Source: Acerihabitans sp047324305 (lineage in GTDB: Bacteria; Pseudomonadota; Gammaproteobacteria; Enterobacterales; Enterobacteriaceae). Taken from it: a stretch of DNA of 64,000 nucleotides. A program made the translations under genes and the position numbers. Below are positions 54,975-62,734 of this stretch, in pieces (the first letter of the stretch is position 1; every line of letters begins with the position of its first letter). The notes below the pieces were generated by a model. That model saw nothing but the letters and a program-made list of their open reading frames with translations. It was not told where the DNA came from and did not search any database. The DNA is taken from NCBI RefSeq assembly GCF_047324305.1, contig NZ_CP178740.1:558001-622000 (forward strand), written 5' to 3'.

Positions 54975-55526
54975 ATGTTCAAACTGTTTAAAACCATCCT
55001 GAAAGCCGGCGAGCCGACGGTAAAATATCCGTTCAAGCCCCTTGAGGTGATGCCGGGATTTCGCGGCAAGCCGCAGTATGACCCCACGCAGTGTATTGCC
55101 TGCGCCGCCTGCACCAGCGTCTGCCCGGCCAACGCCCTGACCATGGAAACGGACCTGGCGTCGGGCGAGCGGCGCTGGCAGCTGTTTCTCGGCCGCTGCA
55201 TTTTCTGCGGCCGCTGCGAGGAAGTCTGCCCGACCCGCGCCATCGTGCTGTCTGAGGAGTTTGAAATGGCGGTGACGCAAAAGGCGGATTTGTATGTGAA
55301 CGCCACCTTTACCCTGCAGAAATGCCGGGTATGCCATCAACCCTTTACCGCCAAAAAATCCATCGATTATACCCTGGCGCTGCTGGCGCATTCCGGCCTG
55401 GACGCAGCCGCGCTGGACGCGCTGCGCCCGCAGTTCGAAACCTGCCCGGACTGTAAGCGTCACCAGAACCTGCAAAGCAACCGCGATCTGCGCCTGCCGC
55501 ACGACGCGGGGAGAGAAAGCCAATGA
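54975..55526 (+). CDS. hyfH: Hydrogenase-4 iron-sulfur subunit HyfH
   Basis: A 183-aa NuoI-like protein with two 4Fe-4S motifs (CIACAACTSVCP and CIFCGRCEEVCP) and C-terminal cysteine pairs (CRVCH, CPDCK) typical of HycF/HyfH. It passes electrons between the formate dehydrogenase side and HyfI. Its stop overlaps hyfI as ATGA. Confidence 0.95.
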   Translation: MFKLFKTILKAGEPTVKYPFKPLEVMPGFRGKPQYDPTQCIACAACTSVCPANALTMETDLASGERRWQLFLGRCIFCGRCEEVCPTRAIVLSEEFEMAVTQKADLYVNATFTLQKCRVCHQPFTAKKSIDYTLALLAHSGLDAAALDALRPQFETCPDCKRHQNLQSNRDLRLPHDAGRESQ

Positions 55527-56305
55527 GCCAGCAAGACATCCCGCTGCAACACCATGTCAGCATCCCCGTGGCGCCCGACCCGCATACCCTGGCGCTCAAA
55601 AAAACGCTGCTGCAGAATATCAAGCGCTCGGCCTATGTCTACCGGGTGGACTGCGGCGGCTGCAACGGGTGTGAAATCGAGATCTTCGCCGCCATTACCC
55701 CGTTGTTCGACGCCGAACGCTTCGGCATCAAGGTGGTGGCCTCGCCACGCCACGCGGATATCCTGCTGTTTACCGGCGCGGTAACCCGGGCGATGCGGGT
55801 GCCGGCGCTGCGCGCCTATGCCGCGGCGCCGGATCCGAAAATCTGCATTTCCTACGGCGCCTGCGGCTGCGGCGGCGGCATTTTCCACGATCTTTACTGC
55901 GTCTGGAGCGGCAGCGAAAGCATCGTGCCCATCGATGTCTGGATCCCCGGCTGCCCGCCCACGCCCGCCGCCACCATCTACGGTTTTGCCGTGGCGCTCG
56001 GCCTGCTGGAACAAAAGCTGAAAGGCGAATCGCACCAGGAGCAGCCGGACGAGAAAGCGGCGCTGCTGCTGCCGGACGTGCCGCTGCATACCCGGGTGCT
56101 GGTCGAGCGCGATGCGCGGCGCATGGCGGGCTATCGCGCGGGACGCGAAATCAGCGACACCCTGCTGTCGCTGCTGCCCGGCGCCACGCCCGCGGTCTTG
56201 GCGCAGCGGGTGGACGACTGGCTGCGCCAAGCCGACGATCCGCGTTTGCAGGATATCGTCGCGCAGCTGATGCTGACCCTGAACAGCGAGGCCCATCATG
56301 GCTGA
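55523..56305 (+). CDS. hyfI: Hydrogenase-4 small subunit HyfI
   Basis: A 260-aa NuoB-like protein. Cys44, Cys47 and Cys50 in CGGCNGCEIEIF, the YGACGCGGGIF segment and PGCPPTP hold the cluster nearest the NiFe site. It lacks a Tat signal, as expected for a cytoplasm-facing hydrogenase. It overlaps hyfH by four bases and hyfJ by eight. Confidence 0.95.
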   Translation: MSQQDIPLQHHVSIPVAPDPHTLALKKTLLQNIKRSAYVYRVDCGGCNGCEIEIFAAITPLFDAERFGIKVVASPRHADILLFTGAVTRAMRVPALRAYAAAPDPKICISYGACGCGGGIFHDLYCVWSGSESIVPIDVWIPGCPPTPAATIYGFAVALGLLEQKLKGESHQEQPDEKAALLLPDVPLHTRVLVERDARRMAGYRAGREISDTLLSLLPGATPAVLAQRVDDWLRQADDPRLQDIVAQLMLTLNSEAHHG

Positions 56306-56699
56306 GGTCTATTTCTGGTCGCTGCGCCAAAAGTTTCTGGACAGCGACGACGACATGCCCGCCCAGGCCAAACAGGTGATGTATTACTCCCTGGCCATCG
56401 GCCACCATGTGGGGGTCATTGACTGCCTGAACAAGGAATTCATCTGCCCGCTGGAACAATACGAGCAGTGGATCGCCCTGCTGCCGGAAGGCGAGGCGCG
56501 GCGCAAAATGCGCGGCCTGCTGACCTTTGGCGAAATCGTCATCGACAGCACCCATACCGACCTGCTGGCCAACGCCTTTGCGCCGCTGCGCGCAAACCAG
56601 CCCGCGCCCTTCGGGACATGGAGCGCCCGGTTGATCGGCCTGCTGGCTGAAATCGCCGCCGAGCCGGCCATTTACCTGATTGTGCGGAGAGTATTATGA
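56298..56699 (+). CDS. hyfJ: Formate hydrogenlyase assembly protein HyfJ (HycH family)
   Basis: A 133-aa HycH-family protein: VYFWSLRQKFLDSDDDMPAQAKQVMYYSLAIGHHVGVIDC at the start, no cofactor motif. HycH is required for maturation of the large subunit in E. coli but its exact role is unclear. Its stop overlaps the next start as ATGA. Confidence 0.9.
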   Translation: MAEVYFWSLRQKFLDSDDDMPAQAKQVMYYSLAIGHHVGVIDCLNKEFICPLEQYEQWIALLPEGEARRKMRGLLTFGEIVIDSTHTDLLANAFAPLRANQPAPFGTWSARLIGLLAEIAAEPAIYLIVRRVL

Positions 56700-57241
56700 C
56701 CGTTGACGACCACGCTGGCGACGGCAAGACGGTGCCGGCCGGCCGCGGCCACGCCGGTGACGTGTCCGACAGCGTCGTGCTGACCGTCGGCAACAGCATG
56801 ATGGGCGACGACGGCGCCGGGCCGTGGCTTGCGGAGCTGATGGCGCGCGCGCCGGTGGCCGGCTGGACCGTGGTCAACGGCGGATCCGCGCCGGAAAACG
56901 TGGTCCACCGGGTGCGCGCCCTGCGCCCCAAACGGGTAGTGGTGGTGGATGCCGCCGATATGTCGCTGAAGCCCGGAGAGCTGCGGCTGGTGGACCCCGC
57001 CATCATCGCCGACATGTTTATCATGAGTACCCATAATCTTCCGCTGAGCTTTGTGATCGATCAATTAAAGGAAGATGTGGAAGAGGTATGGTTTATCGGT
57101 ATCCAGCCCGATGTGGTGGCATTTTATTTCCCCATGACCGCGCCGGTCAGGGAGGCGGTCGAAACCCTGTATGCGCAATTGGCGCACTGGCGGGGCGACG
57201 GCGGTTTCACCTGGCTGACGCCCGCCGGGCAGGATGACTGA
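56696..57241 (+). CDS. hycI: Hydrogenase maturation protease HycI
   Basis: A 181-aa nickel-dependent endopeptidase with GNSMMGDDGAGPWLAELM and the conserved aspartates in DDGAG and VVDAADM, plus a late histidine in MSTHNLPLSF. It removes the C-terminal tail of the HyfG precursor after nickel insertion. About 20 residues are added at the N-terminus compared with E. coli HycI. It is the last gene of the hyf operon, where E. coli has the regulator gene hyfR instead. Confidence 0.92.
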   Translation: MTVDDHAGDGKTVPAGRGHAGDVSDSVVLTVGNSMMGDDGAGPWLAELMARAPVAGWTVVNGGSAPENVVHRVRALRPKRVVVVDAADMSLKPGELRLVDPAIIADMFIMSTHNLPLSFVIDQLKEDVEEVWFIGIQPDVVAFYFPMTAPVREAVETLYAQLAHWRGDGGFTWLTPAGQDD

Positions 57242-57283
57242 GGACGGCGCATGCCGCCCCGTCACGTGTTATCGACACCTGGT

Positions 57284-57307
57284 CCGGTCGACACTTTTGT
57301 CGACCGG
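57284..57307. promoter_or_regulatory. Activator site upstream of hydN-fdhF
   Basis: Perfect ten-base arms CCGGTCGACA and TGTCGACCGG around CTTT. The core GGTCGACACTTTTGTCGACC repeats the sites at 45730 and 45766. It lies about 135 bases upstream of the sigma-54-type promoter. A terminator for the hyf operon is the alternative, but no T-tract follows. Confidence 0.65.
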
Positions 57308-57428
57308 TTCGCCAGCGGATCTGACGAGATGGGCGCCTGCGGGCCCATCATCAGCCGGCGGTCAAAAAATGCCGGATTTTATTCTTTGTTTTTCATAGCC
57401 TTAAAAAAACAGCACGGCGCGTGCAAAC

Positions 57429-57444
57429 TGGCATAAACCATGCT
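57429..57444 (+). promoter_or_regulatory. Sigma-54 promoter of hydN-fdhF
   Basis: TGGCATAAACCATGCT has GG and GC separated by ten bases. Like the hyf promoter it keeps TGGCAT and ATGC. Transcription would begin near 57456, about 60 bases before hydN. Confidence 0.75.
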
Positions 57445-57517
57445 TTATATAGGGATATAATCTCGCCCATGCCACCGGGCCGAGAACCACGACAGATGGA
57501 ACCGCGAGGAGAAATGA

Positions 57518-58057
57518 ATGAACCGGTTCGTTATTGCCGATCCACAAAAATGCATTGGCTGCTTCACTTGTGAAGTCGCCTGCGTCATGGCGCACAACGG
57601 CGACCACCCCGGCGCGCTCAATCACGACAATTTTTTGCCGCGCCTGAAAGTGATGAAAGAGTGGAATATCAGCACTCCGGTGCTGTGCCGCCAGTGCGAG
57701 GACGCCCCGTGCGCCAATGCCTGCCCGAACGGCGCCATTATCCACGCCGAGGATTCCATCCAGGTATTGCAGGAAAAATGCATCGGCTGCAAAACCTGCG
57801 CCGTCGCCTGTCCCTATGGCGCCATGGACATCGTCACGCGCCATGTGTATGACGATCGTAATCCACTAGCCGGCCATAGCATCAAGGCGGAAGCGCAGAA
57901 ATGCGATCTGTGCGTAGGCCATGCCGGGGGCCAGGCCTGCGTGAATGTGTGTCCCACCGACGCGCTGGTGCTGATGACCCACGAAACCGTCGAAATGATG
58001 AAACTGAAAAAACGGCAGCGGGCCGCGTTGGAAGGCTTCAGCGCCGTCCTGTCATGA
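57518..58057 (+). CDS. hydN: Iron-sulfur protein HydN
   Basis: A 179-aa ferredoxin-like protein with four cysteine clusters (CIGCFTCEVAC, CRQCEDAPCANAC, CIGCKTCAVACPYGAM, CDLCVGHAGGQACVNVC). It matches E. coli HydN, which serves formate dehydrogenase H. It is close to HyfA in sequence and size. GAGGAGA precedes the ATG. fdhF starts 61 bases after its stop, so the two form one unit; in E. coli hydN is paired with hypF instead. Confidence 0.93.
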   Translation: MNRFVIADPQKCIGCFTCEVACVMAHNGDHPGALNHDNFLPRLKVMKEWNISTPVLCRQCEDAPCANACPNGAIIHAEDSIQVLQEKCIGCKTCAVACPYGAMDIVTRHVYDDRNPLAGHSIKAEAQKCDLCVGHAGGQACVNVCPTDALVLMTHETVEMMKLKKRQRAALEGFSAVLS

Positions 58058-58118
58058 CCGCTTCTTTTATTAACCGCTGGAAGATAGGTAAAAAATCCTC
58101 CACAAGGGGTATGGCATA

Positions 58119-60278
58119 ATGCATAAAGCACTCACCGTATGTCCGTACTGCGGCTCCGGCTGCAAGATCAACCTGTTGGTTGAAAACGGTAATGTCGTCG
58201 GCGCGGAAGCGGCGGACGGCGTCACCAACCAGGGCCAGTTATGCCTTAAGGGGTATTATGGCTGGGATTTCCTCAATGACACCCGCTTGCTGACCCCCCG
58301 CTTGCGCAGCCCGATGATCCGCCGCGAAAAAGGCGGCAACCTGGAGGAAGTGTCCTGGGACGAGGCGATCGAATATACCAGTTCCCGCCTGCGCGACATC
58401 AAGCAGAAATATGGCGCCAAGGCCATTATGCAGACCGGCTCCTCACGCGGCACCGGCAATGAAACCAATTACGTGATGCAAAAATTCGCCCGCGCGGTCA
58501 TCGGCAACAACAACGTCGACTGCTGCGCCCGTGTCTGCCACGGCCCCTCGGTTTCCGGCCTGCAGGTGACGCTGGGCAACGGCGCCATGAGCAACTCCAT
58601 TTGCGAAATCGAAGACACCAAGTGCCTGCTGGTATTCGGCTATAACGCGGCTGACTCGCACCCTATCGTGGCGCGGCGCATCCTGAAGGCCAAGCAGAAA
58701 GGCGCCAAGGTGATCGTCTGCGATCCCCGGCGTATCGAAACCGCGCGTCTGGCCGACCTGTGGCTGCCGCTGAAAAACGGCTCCAATATGGCGCTGGTGA
58801 ACGCATTCGCCCACGTATTGATCAACGAAGGGCTGTATGACGCCGATTACGTCGCGCGCCATACCGAAGGGTTCGACGAATACCGCGCTATCGTGGCCAA
58901 ATATACGCCGGAATATGCCGAGGAAATTACCGGCCTGCCGGCGCAGCAAATCAGGGAAGCCATGCGCATGTACGCCGCCGCGCCCACCGCCACCATTTTA
59001 TGGGGCATGGGCGTGACCCAATGGGGCCAGGCGGTGGATGTGGTGAAAGGGCTTTCCGGCCTGGCGCTGCTGACCGGCAATCTGGGCAAGCCGAACGTCG
59101 GCGTCGGCCCGGTGCGCGGGCAGAATAATGTGCAGGGCGCCTGCGATATGGGCGCGCTGCCGAATATGTTCCCCGGCTACCAGCCGGTGACCGATCCGGC
59201 GGCGCGGGAAAAATTCGCCCGCGCCTGGGGCGTGGAAACGCTTGATCCGGAGCCGGGTTTTACCCTGACCGACGTGCCGCATAAGATCCTAAGCGGCGAA
59301 ATCAGGGCCAACTATGTGATGGGTGAGGATCCGTTGCAGACCGAGCCGGATCTGTCGGTGATGCGTCAGGCGTTCAAACAGCTGGACCTGCTGATCGTGC
59401 AGGATATCTTTATGACCAAGACGGCGTCGGAAGCCGACGTGATTCTGCCCGCCACGTCCTGGGGCGAGCATGAGGGGGTCTATACCGCGGCGGATCGGGG
59501 TTTCCAGCATTTTGAAAAAGCCATCGAGCCGAAGTTTAACGTTAAGCCGGACTGGGAAATCATCAGCCTGCTGGCCACCGCGTTGGGCTATCCGATGCAT
59601 TACAACAACACCAAGGAAATCTGGGACGAGCTGCGCGGCCTGTGTCCGCTGTATGTGGGCGCCACCTATGAGAAGCTGGCCGGGTACGGGTATATTCCCT
59701 GGCCGTGCACCGAGGAAAGCAGTCCGGGCACGCCGTGGCTGTATGCGGGCAATAAGTTTGACCGTCCGGGCGGCAAGGGACTGTTGTTCGCCGCCGAGTG
59801 GCGCGCGCCGATGGATCTGGTGGACGGCGACTTCCCGCTGGTGCTCTGTACCGTGCGCGAAGTGGGGCATTATTCCTGCCGTTCGATGACCGGCAACTGC
59901 ACCGCGCTGGCCACCCTGGCCGACGAACCGGGTTATGTGCAGATTAACCCGCAGGACGCCGAACGGCTGGGTATCCGCGATCAGCAGCTGGTGTGGGTGA
60001 CCTCGCGCCGCGGCAAGGTGATTACCCGGGCATCGGTAAGCGAGCGCATCAACCTCGGGGCGGTGTACATGACCTATCAGTGGTGGATTGGCGCCTGTAA
60101 CGAGCTGACGATCGATCATCTCGATCCTATCTCGAAAACGCCGGAATATAAGTACTGCGCGGTGAAACTGGAGGCCATCGCCGATCAGCGCTGGGCGGAA
60201 AGTTACGTACAGACGGAATATAGCCAGCTGAAGGCGCGGCTGCGCAATGCGGTGGATGACGCGATTATTCCCGCCTGA
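58119..60278 (+). CDS. fdhF: Formate dehydrogenase H, cysteine form
   Basis: A 719-aa molybdenum/bis-MGD formate dehydrogenase aligning throughout with E. coli FdhF (715 aa). The 4Fe-4S site is Cys8, Cys11, Cys15 and Cys42, followed by Lys44. The active-site codon 140 (58536-58538) is TGC, in NVDCCARVCHGPS, where E. coli has the selenocysteine codon TGA. His141 is kept. It oxidises formate to CO2 and feeds electrons through HydN/HyfA to hydrogenase 4. A strong terminator follows. Confidence 0.96.
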   Translation: MHKALTVCPYCGSGCKINLLVENGNVVGAEAADGVTNQGQLCLKGYYGWDFLNDTRLLTPRLRSPMIRREKGGNLEEVSWDEAIEYTSSRLRDIKQKYGAKAIMQTGSSRGTGNETNYVMQKFARAVIGNNNVDCCARVCHGPSVSGLQVTLGNGAMSNSICEIEDTKCLLVFGYNAADSHPIVARRILKAKQKGAKVIVCDPRRIETARLADLWLPLKNGSNMALVNAFAHVLINEGLYDADYVARHTEGFDEYRAIVAKYTPEYAEEITGLPAQQIREAMRMYAAAPTATILWGMGVTQWGQAVDVVKGLSGLALLTGNLGKPNVGVGPVRGQNNVQGACDMGALPNMFPGYQPVTDPAAREKFARAWGVETLDPEPGFTLTDVPHKILSGEIRANYVMGEDPLQTEPDLSVMRQAFKQLDLLIVQDIFMTKTASEADVILPATSWGEHEGVYTAADRGFQHFEKAIEPKFNVKPDWEIISLLATALGYPMHYNNTKEIWDELRGLCPLYVGATYEKLAGYGYIPWPCTEESSPGTPWLYAGNKFDRPGGKGLLFAAEWRAPMDLVDGDFPLVLCTVREVGHYSCRSMTGNCTALATLADEPGYVQINPQDAERLGIRDQQLVWVTSRRGKVITRASVSERINLGAVYMTYQWWIGACNELTIDHLDPISKTPEYKYCAVKLEAIADQRWAESYVQTEYSQLKARLRNAVDDAIIPA

Positions 60279-60288
60279 TAGCAGTGTT

Positions 60289-60337
60289 AAACCGGTGCCG
60301 GCTTAGCCTGTATGCTAGGCTGGCACCGGTTTTTTTT
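60289..60337 (+). terminator. Rho-independent terminator of hydN-fdhF
   Basis: Arms AAACCGGTGCC and GGCACCGGTTT enclose an inner GGCTTAGCC/CTAGGCT stem and are followed by a run of eight or nine T. The T-run merges directly into the first unit of the 28-bp array. Confidence 0.92.
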
Positions 60338-60698
60338 ATGTTGGGTCGGTGACGGTTTCGCGTTTATGTTGGGTCGGTGACGGGTTCGCGTTTATGTTGG
60401 GTCGGTGGCGGGTTCGCGTTTGTGTTGGATCGGTGGCGGGTTCGCGTTTGTGTTGGATCGGTGACGGGTTCGCGTTTATGTTGGGTCGGTGGCGGGTTCG
60501 CGTTTGTGTTGGATCGGTGGCGGGTTCGCGTTTGTGTTGGATCGATGACGGGTTCGCGTTTATGTGGGATCGGAGACGGGTTCGCGTTTATGTGGGATCG
60601 GTGACGGGTTCGCGTTTATGTGGGATCGGTGACGGTCTCGCGTTTATGTTGGGTCGGTGACGGGTTCGCGTTTATGTGGGATCGGAGACGGTTTCGCT
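60335..60698 (+). repeat. Tandem array, 13 units of 28 bp
   Basis: Thirteen contiguous 28-bp units without insertion or deletion. Each starts TTTATG or TTTGTG, continues TTGGGTCGG or GGGATCGG, and ends ACGGGTTCGCG or ACGGTTTCGC. Units vary at a few positions only, and variants alternate, which suggests expansion in blocks. Period 28 is not a multiple of three, so the open frames across it are accidental. It begins inside the T-run of the fdhF terminator and ends directly at the hairpin module at 60699. Confidence 0.95.
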
Positions 60699-60942
60699 TG
60701 CCTTGCGTTCGGTGGTTATATGGAATGCCGGGCGCCGGCAAGCGACAAAGAGGCCGTACCGCGACGGCCTCCTTGACCTCCGCGCGCCCGGCAGGTCGCG
60801 CGTCGCTGCGCGATGCCTTCCGCCGCCCATGCCCCCGTTATGCACCGGCCCGGTTAGCGCTCCCGGCGCCACCGGGCCTTTCGCCGCTCCCGGCGGCTCA
60901 TGCCGGGGTCACAGGCAACGTCAGCGCGCTCTATGCCGGGAC
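60699..60942 (+). repeat. Hairpin-bearing module following the array (copy 1)
   Basis: About 244 bases that recur, diverged and inverted, at 62735-62975. The first 30 bases (starting TGCCTTGCGTTCGGTGG) are identical in both copies. A hairpin sits at 60750-60771 (arms GAGGCCGT and ACGGCCTC), and GC-rich patches with shared blocks such as TTTCGCCGCTCCCGGCGG follow. No frame is conserved between copies, so it is probably not coding. Confidence 0.75.
60750..60771 (+). other. Hairpin in module copy 1
   Basis: Arms GAGGCCGT (60750-60757) and ACGGCCTC (60764-60771) with a six-base ACCGCG loop. The equivalent hairpin of copy 2 has a different stem sequence but the same pairing. Confidence 0.7.
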
Positions 60943-61062
60943 CTATGTCGCGGTCAGTGAGGTTTTATTGGGAACAATATAGTCGCTGTTGTTTATTGGG
61001 AGCCGGCATGCAATTGAGATGCGGCTAATCACAATGGCAGGCAATGGCACAGCGAAGTATCA

Positions 61063-61070
61063 GGTCATAC
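61063..61070. repeat. IS target-site duplication, left copy
   Basis: GGTCATAC, identical to 62384-62391 on the other side of the IS. Confidence 0.9.
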
Positions 61071-62383
61071 GAGCCTGTACATAAGATTGTGTAATCGCCT
61101 GATTTTGATATGTTCAATCCATCATTAGAATTAGGTGAATTTATGGACGAAAAATTGCTACAGGCTCTCGCAACTGAGCTGGCTAAAAGTCTCAAAACCT
61201 CTGAGGATCTGAGCCAATTTGATCGGTTTTTAAAAAAATTAAGTGTTGAGGCTGCCCTTAAAGCTGAACTGACTCACCATTTGGGGTATGAAAAAAATCA
61301 GCTCAAATCGGGTCCCAACGCCCGTAACGGTTATTCCTCTAAAACGGTTACCACAGGTGATGGCCCGCTGGAGCTGAGGACACCTCGTGATCGCGAAGGG
61401 ACCTTCGAGCCCCAACTAGTGAAGAAAAATCAGACCCGTATTACCGGAATGGATGACCAGATCCTGGCGCTTTATGCCAAAGGCATGACCACCCGTGAGA
61501 TATCGGCGATGTTTAAGGAAATGTACGATGCGGATGTCTCGCCAGCACTGATATCGAAAGTCACTGAGGCGGTTCTGGAGCAGGTCACTGAATGGCAGAA
61601 TCGCCCACTCGATACGCTCTATCCCATCATTTACCTGGACTGCATCGTGGTAAAAGTTCGCCACGACGGTCGCGTCATCAATAAATCCGTGTATCTGGCG
61701 TTGGGAATTAACATTGAAGGCCAAAAGGAACTGCTGGGCATGTGGATGGCAGAGAACGAAGGCGCGAAGTTCTGGCTAAGCGTGTTGACCGAGCTTAAAA
61801 ACCGGGGATTACAGGATATTTTTATCGCCTGCGTCGATGGCCTGAAAGGCTTTCCTGACGCTATCAATACGGTCTACCCGAGGACCTGCATTCAGCTTTG
61901 TATCGTACACATGGTGCGTAACAGCCTGCGCTTTGTCTCCTGGAAAGACGCCAGAGCCGTCATGCGAGACTTGAAGGCAGTGTACCAGGCACCGACGGAG
62001 GAAGCGGGACAGCGGGCGCTGGAGACGTTCGCCAGCGTATGGAACTCCCGTTATCCGCAAGTAAGCCGGAGCTGGCAGGCTAACTGGACTAACCTTGCGA
62101 CATTCTTCGCCTATCCGGAAGACATTCGCAAAGCGATCTACACCACAAACGCCATCGAGTCGCTAAACAGCGTGATCCGACACGCTATTAAAAAACGCAA
62201 GGTATTCCCGTCAGACGAATCGGTAAAAAAAGTGGTGTGGCTGGCCATCCAGGCGGCGTCAAAAAAATGGTCGATGCCGGTGAGGGAGTGGAAGATGGCA
62301 TTGAATCGTTTTAGTATAGAATTTGGAGATCGTTTAGGTGGTCATTTATAAAAAGGCGTTTACACAGATTCCTAAACAGGCTC
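61071..62383 (+). mobile_element. Intact IS256-family insertion sequence
   Basis: A 1313-bp element with imperfect terminal inverted repeats. The left end begins GAGCCTGT and includes TTGTGTAA and CGCCT; the right end, read inward, is GAGCCTGT, CTGTGTAA, CGCCT. It is flanked by an 8-bp direct repeat GGTCATAC (61063-61070 and 62384-62391), the size of target duplication expected for this family. It carries one transposase gene. Intact ends, gene and duplication indicate a recent insertion, into the repeat-rich spacer between fdhF and the activator gene. Confidence 0.93.
61143..62351 (+). CDS. IS256-family transposase
   Basis: A 402-aa mutator-type transposase starting MDEKLLQALATELAKSL. The catalytic residues are the Asp in YLDCIVVKVR, the Asp in CVDGLKGFPDAI and the Glu in TTNAIESLNSVIR. 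The family blocks GPNARNGYS, YAKGMTTREIS and MVRNSLRFV are present. The frame can be extended upstream to 61110, but 61143 matches relatives. The sequence appears complete and therefore active. Confidence 0.95.
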   Translation: MDEKLLQALATELAKSLKTSEDLSQFDRFLKKLSVEAALKAELTHHLGYEKNQLKSGPNARNGYSSKTVTTGDGPLELRTPRDREGTFEPQLVKKNQTRITGMDDQILALYAKGMTTREISAMFKEMYDADVSPALISKVTEAVLEQVTEWQNRPLDTLYPIIYLDCIVVKVRHDGRVINKSVYLALGINIEGQKELLGMWMAENEGAKFWLSVLTELKNRGLQDIFIACVDGLKGFPDAINTVYPRTCIQLCIVHMVRNSLRFVSWKDARAVMRDLKAVYQAPTEEAGQRALETFASVWNSRYPQVSRSWQANWTNLATFFAYPEDIRKAIYTTNAIESLNSVIRHAIKKRKVFPSDESVKKVVWLAIQAASKKWSMPVREWKMALNRFSIEFGDRLGGHL

Positions 62384-62391
62384 GGTCATAC
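62384..62391. repeat. IS target-site duplication, right copy
   Basis: GGTCATAC, identical to 61063-61070. Confidence 0.9.
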
Positions 62392-62400
62392 CGGAAAGTA

Positions 62401-62421
62401 TCAATCTTCAATCTTCAATCT
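62401..62421. repeat. Heptamer satellite, three units of TCAATCT
   Basis: Three perfect tandem copies of TCAATCT immediately before the AGCATC array; the first of three adjacent simple-sequence arrays. Confidence 0.85.
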
Positions 62422-62448
62422 TCAGCATCCAACATCCAAACATTCAAC

Positions 62449-62513
62449 AGCATCAGCATCAGCATCAGCATCAGCATCAGCATCAGCATCAGCATCAGCA
62501 TCAGCATCAGCAT
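62449..62513. repeat. Hexamer satellite (AGCATC), about 10.8 units
   Basis: Sixty-five bases of uninterrupted AGCATC repeats. The frame across it would read Ile-Ser repeats, but it has no start of its own and overlaps the IS end, so it is not considered coding. Confidence 0.95.
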
Positions 62514-62520
62514 TCGACAT

Positions 62521-62622
62521 TAGCATTTAGCATTTAGCATTTAGCATTTAGCATTTAGCATTTAGCATTTAGCATTTAGCATTTAGCATTTAGCATTTAG
62601 CATTTAGCATTTAGCATTTAGC
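62521..62622. repeat. Heptamer satellite (TAGCATT), about 14.6 units
   Basis: About 102 bases of perfect TAGCATT repeats, seven bases after the hexamer array. Both share the AGCAT core. It contains many stops (TAG) and cannot be coding. Confidence 0.95.
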
Positions 62623-62734
62623 CAGTAGAATTCGGCCATAGACCGTAAGTCCCCGATCATTTGCCCGGAAAGTGCATGCGCCTGAAATCTGGCAAAAACG
62701 CATCATCCAACAGACGTTGGTGTTGACCTTGTTG

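Noticed and set aside
58536..58538. Selenocysteine codon and SECIS element in fdhF
   Set aside because: The codon is TGC, not TGA, and the frame is uninterrupted, so no recoding is needed.
60349..60660. Open frames of 75-103 codons across the 28-bp array
   Set aside because: The period is not divisible by three, so the frames come from the repeat itself; no ribosome site and no conserved product.
60335..60698. CRISPR array
   Set aside because: The 28-bp units are directly contiguous with no unique spacers between them, and no cas genes are present.
62338..62523. Ile-Ser repeat peptide
   Set aside because: It is only the translation of the AGCATC satellite and starts inside the transposase gene end.
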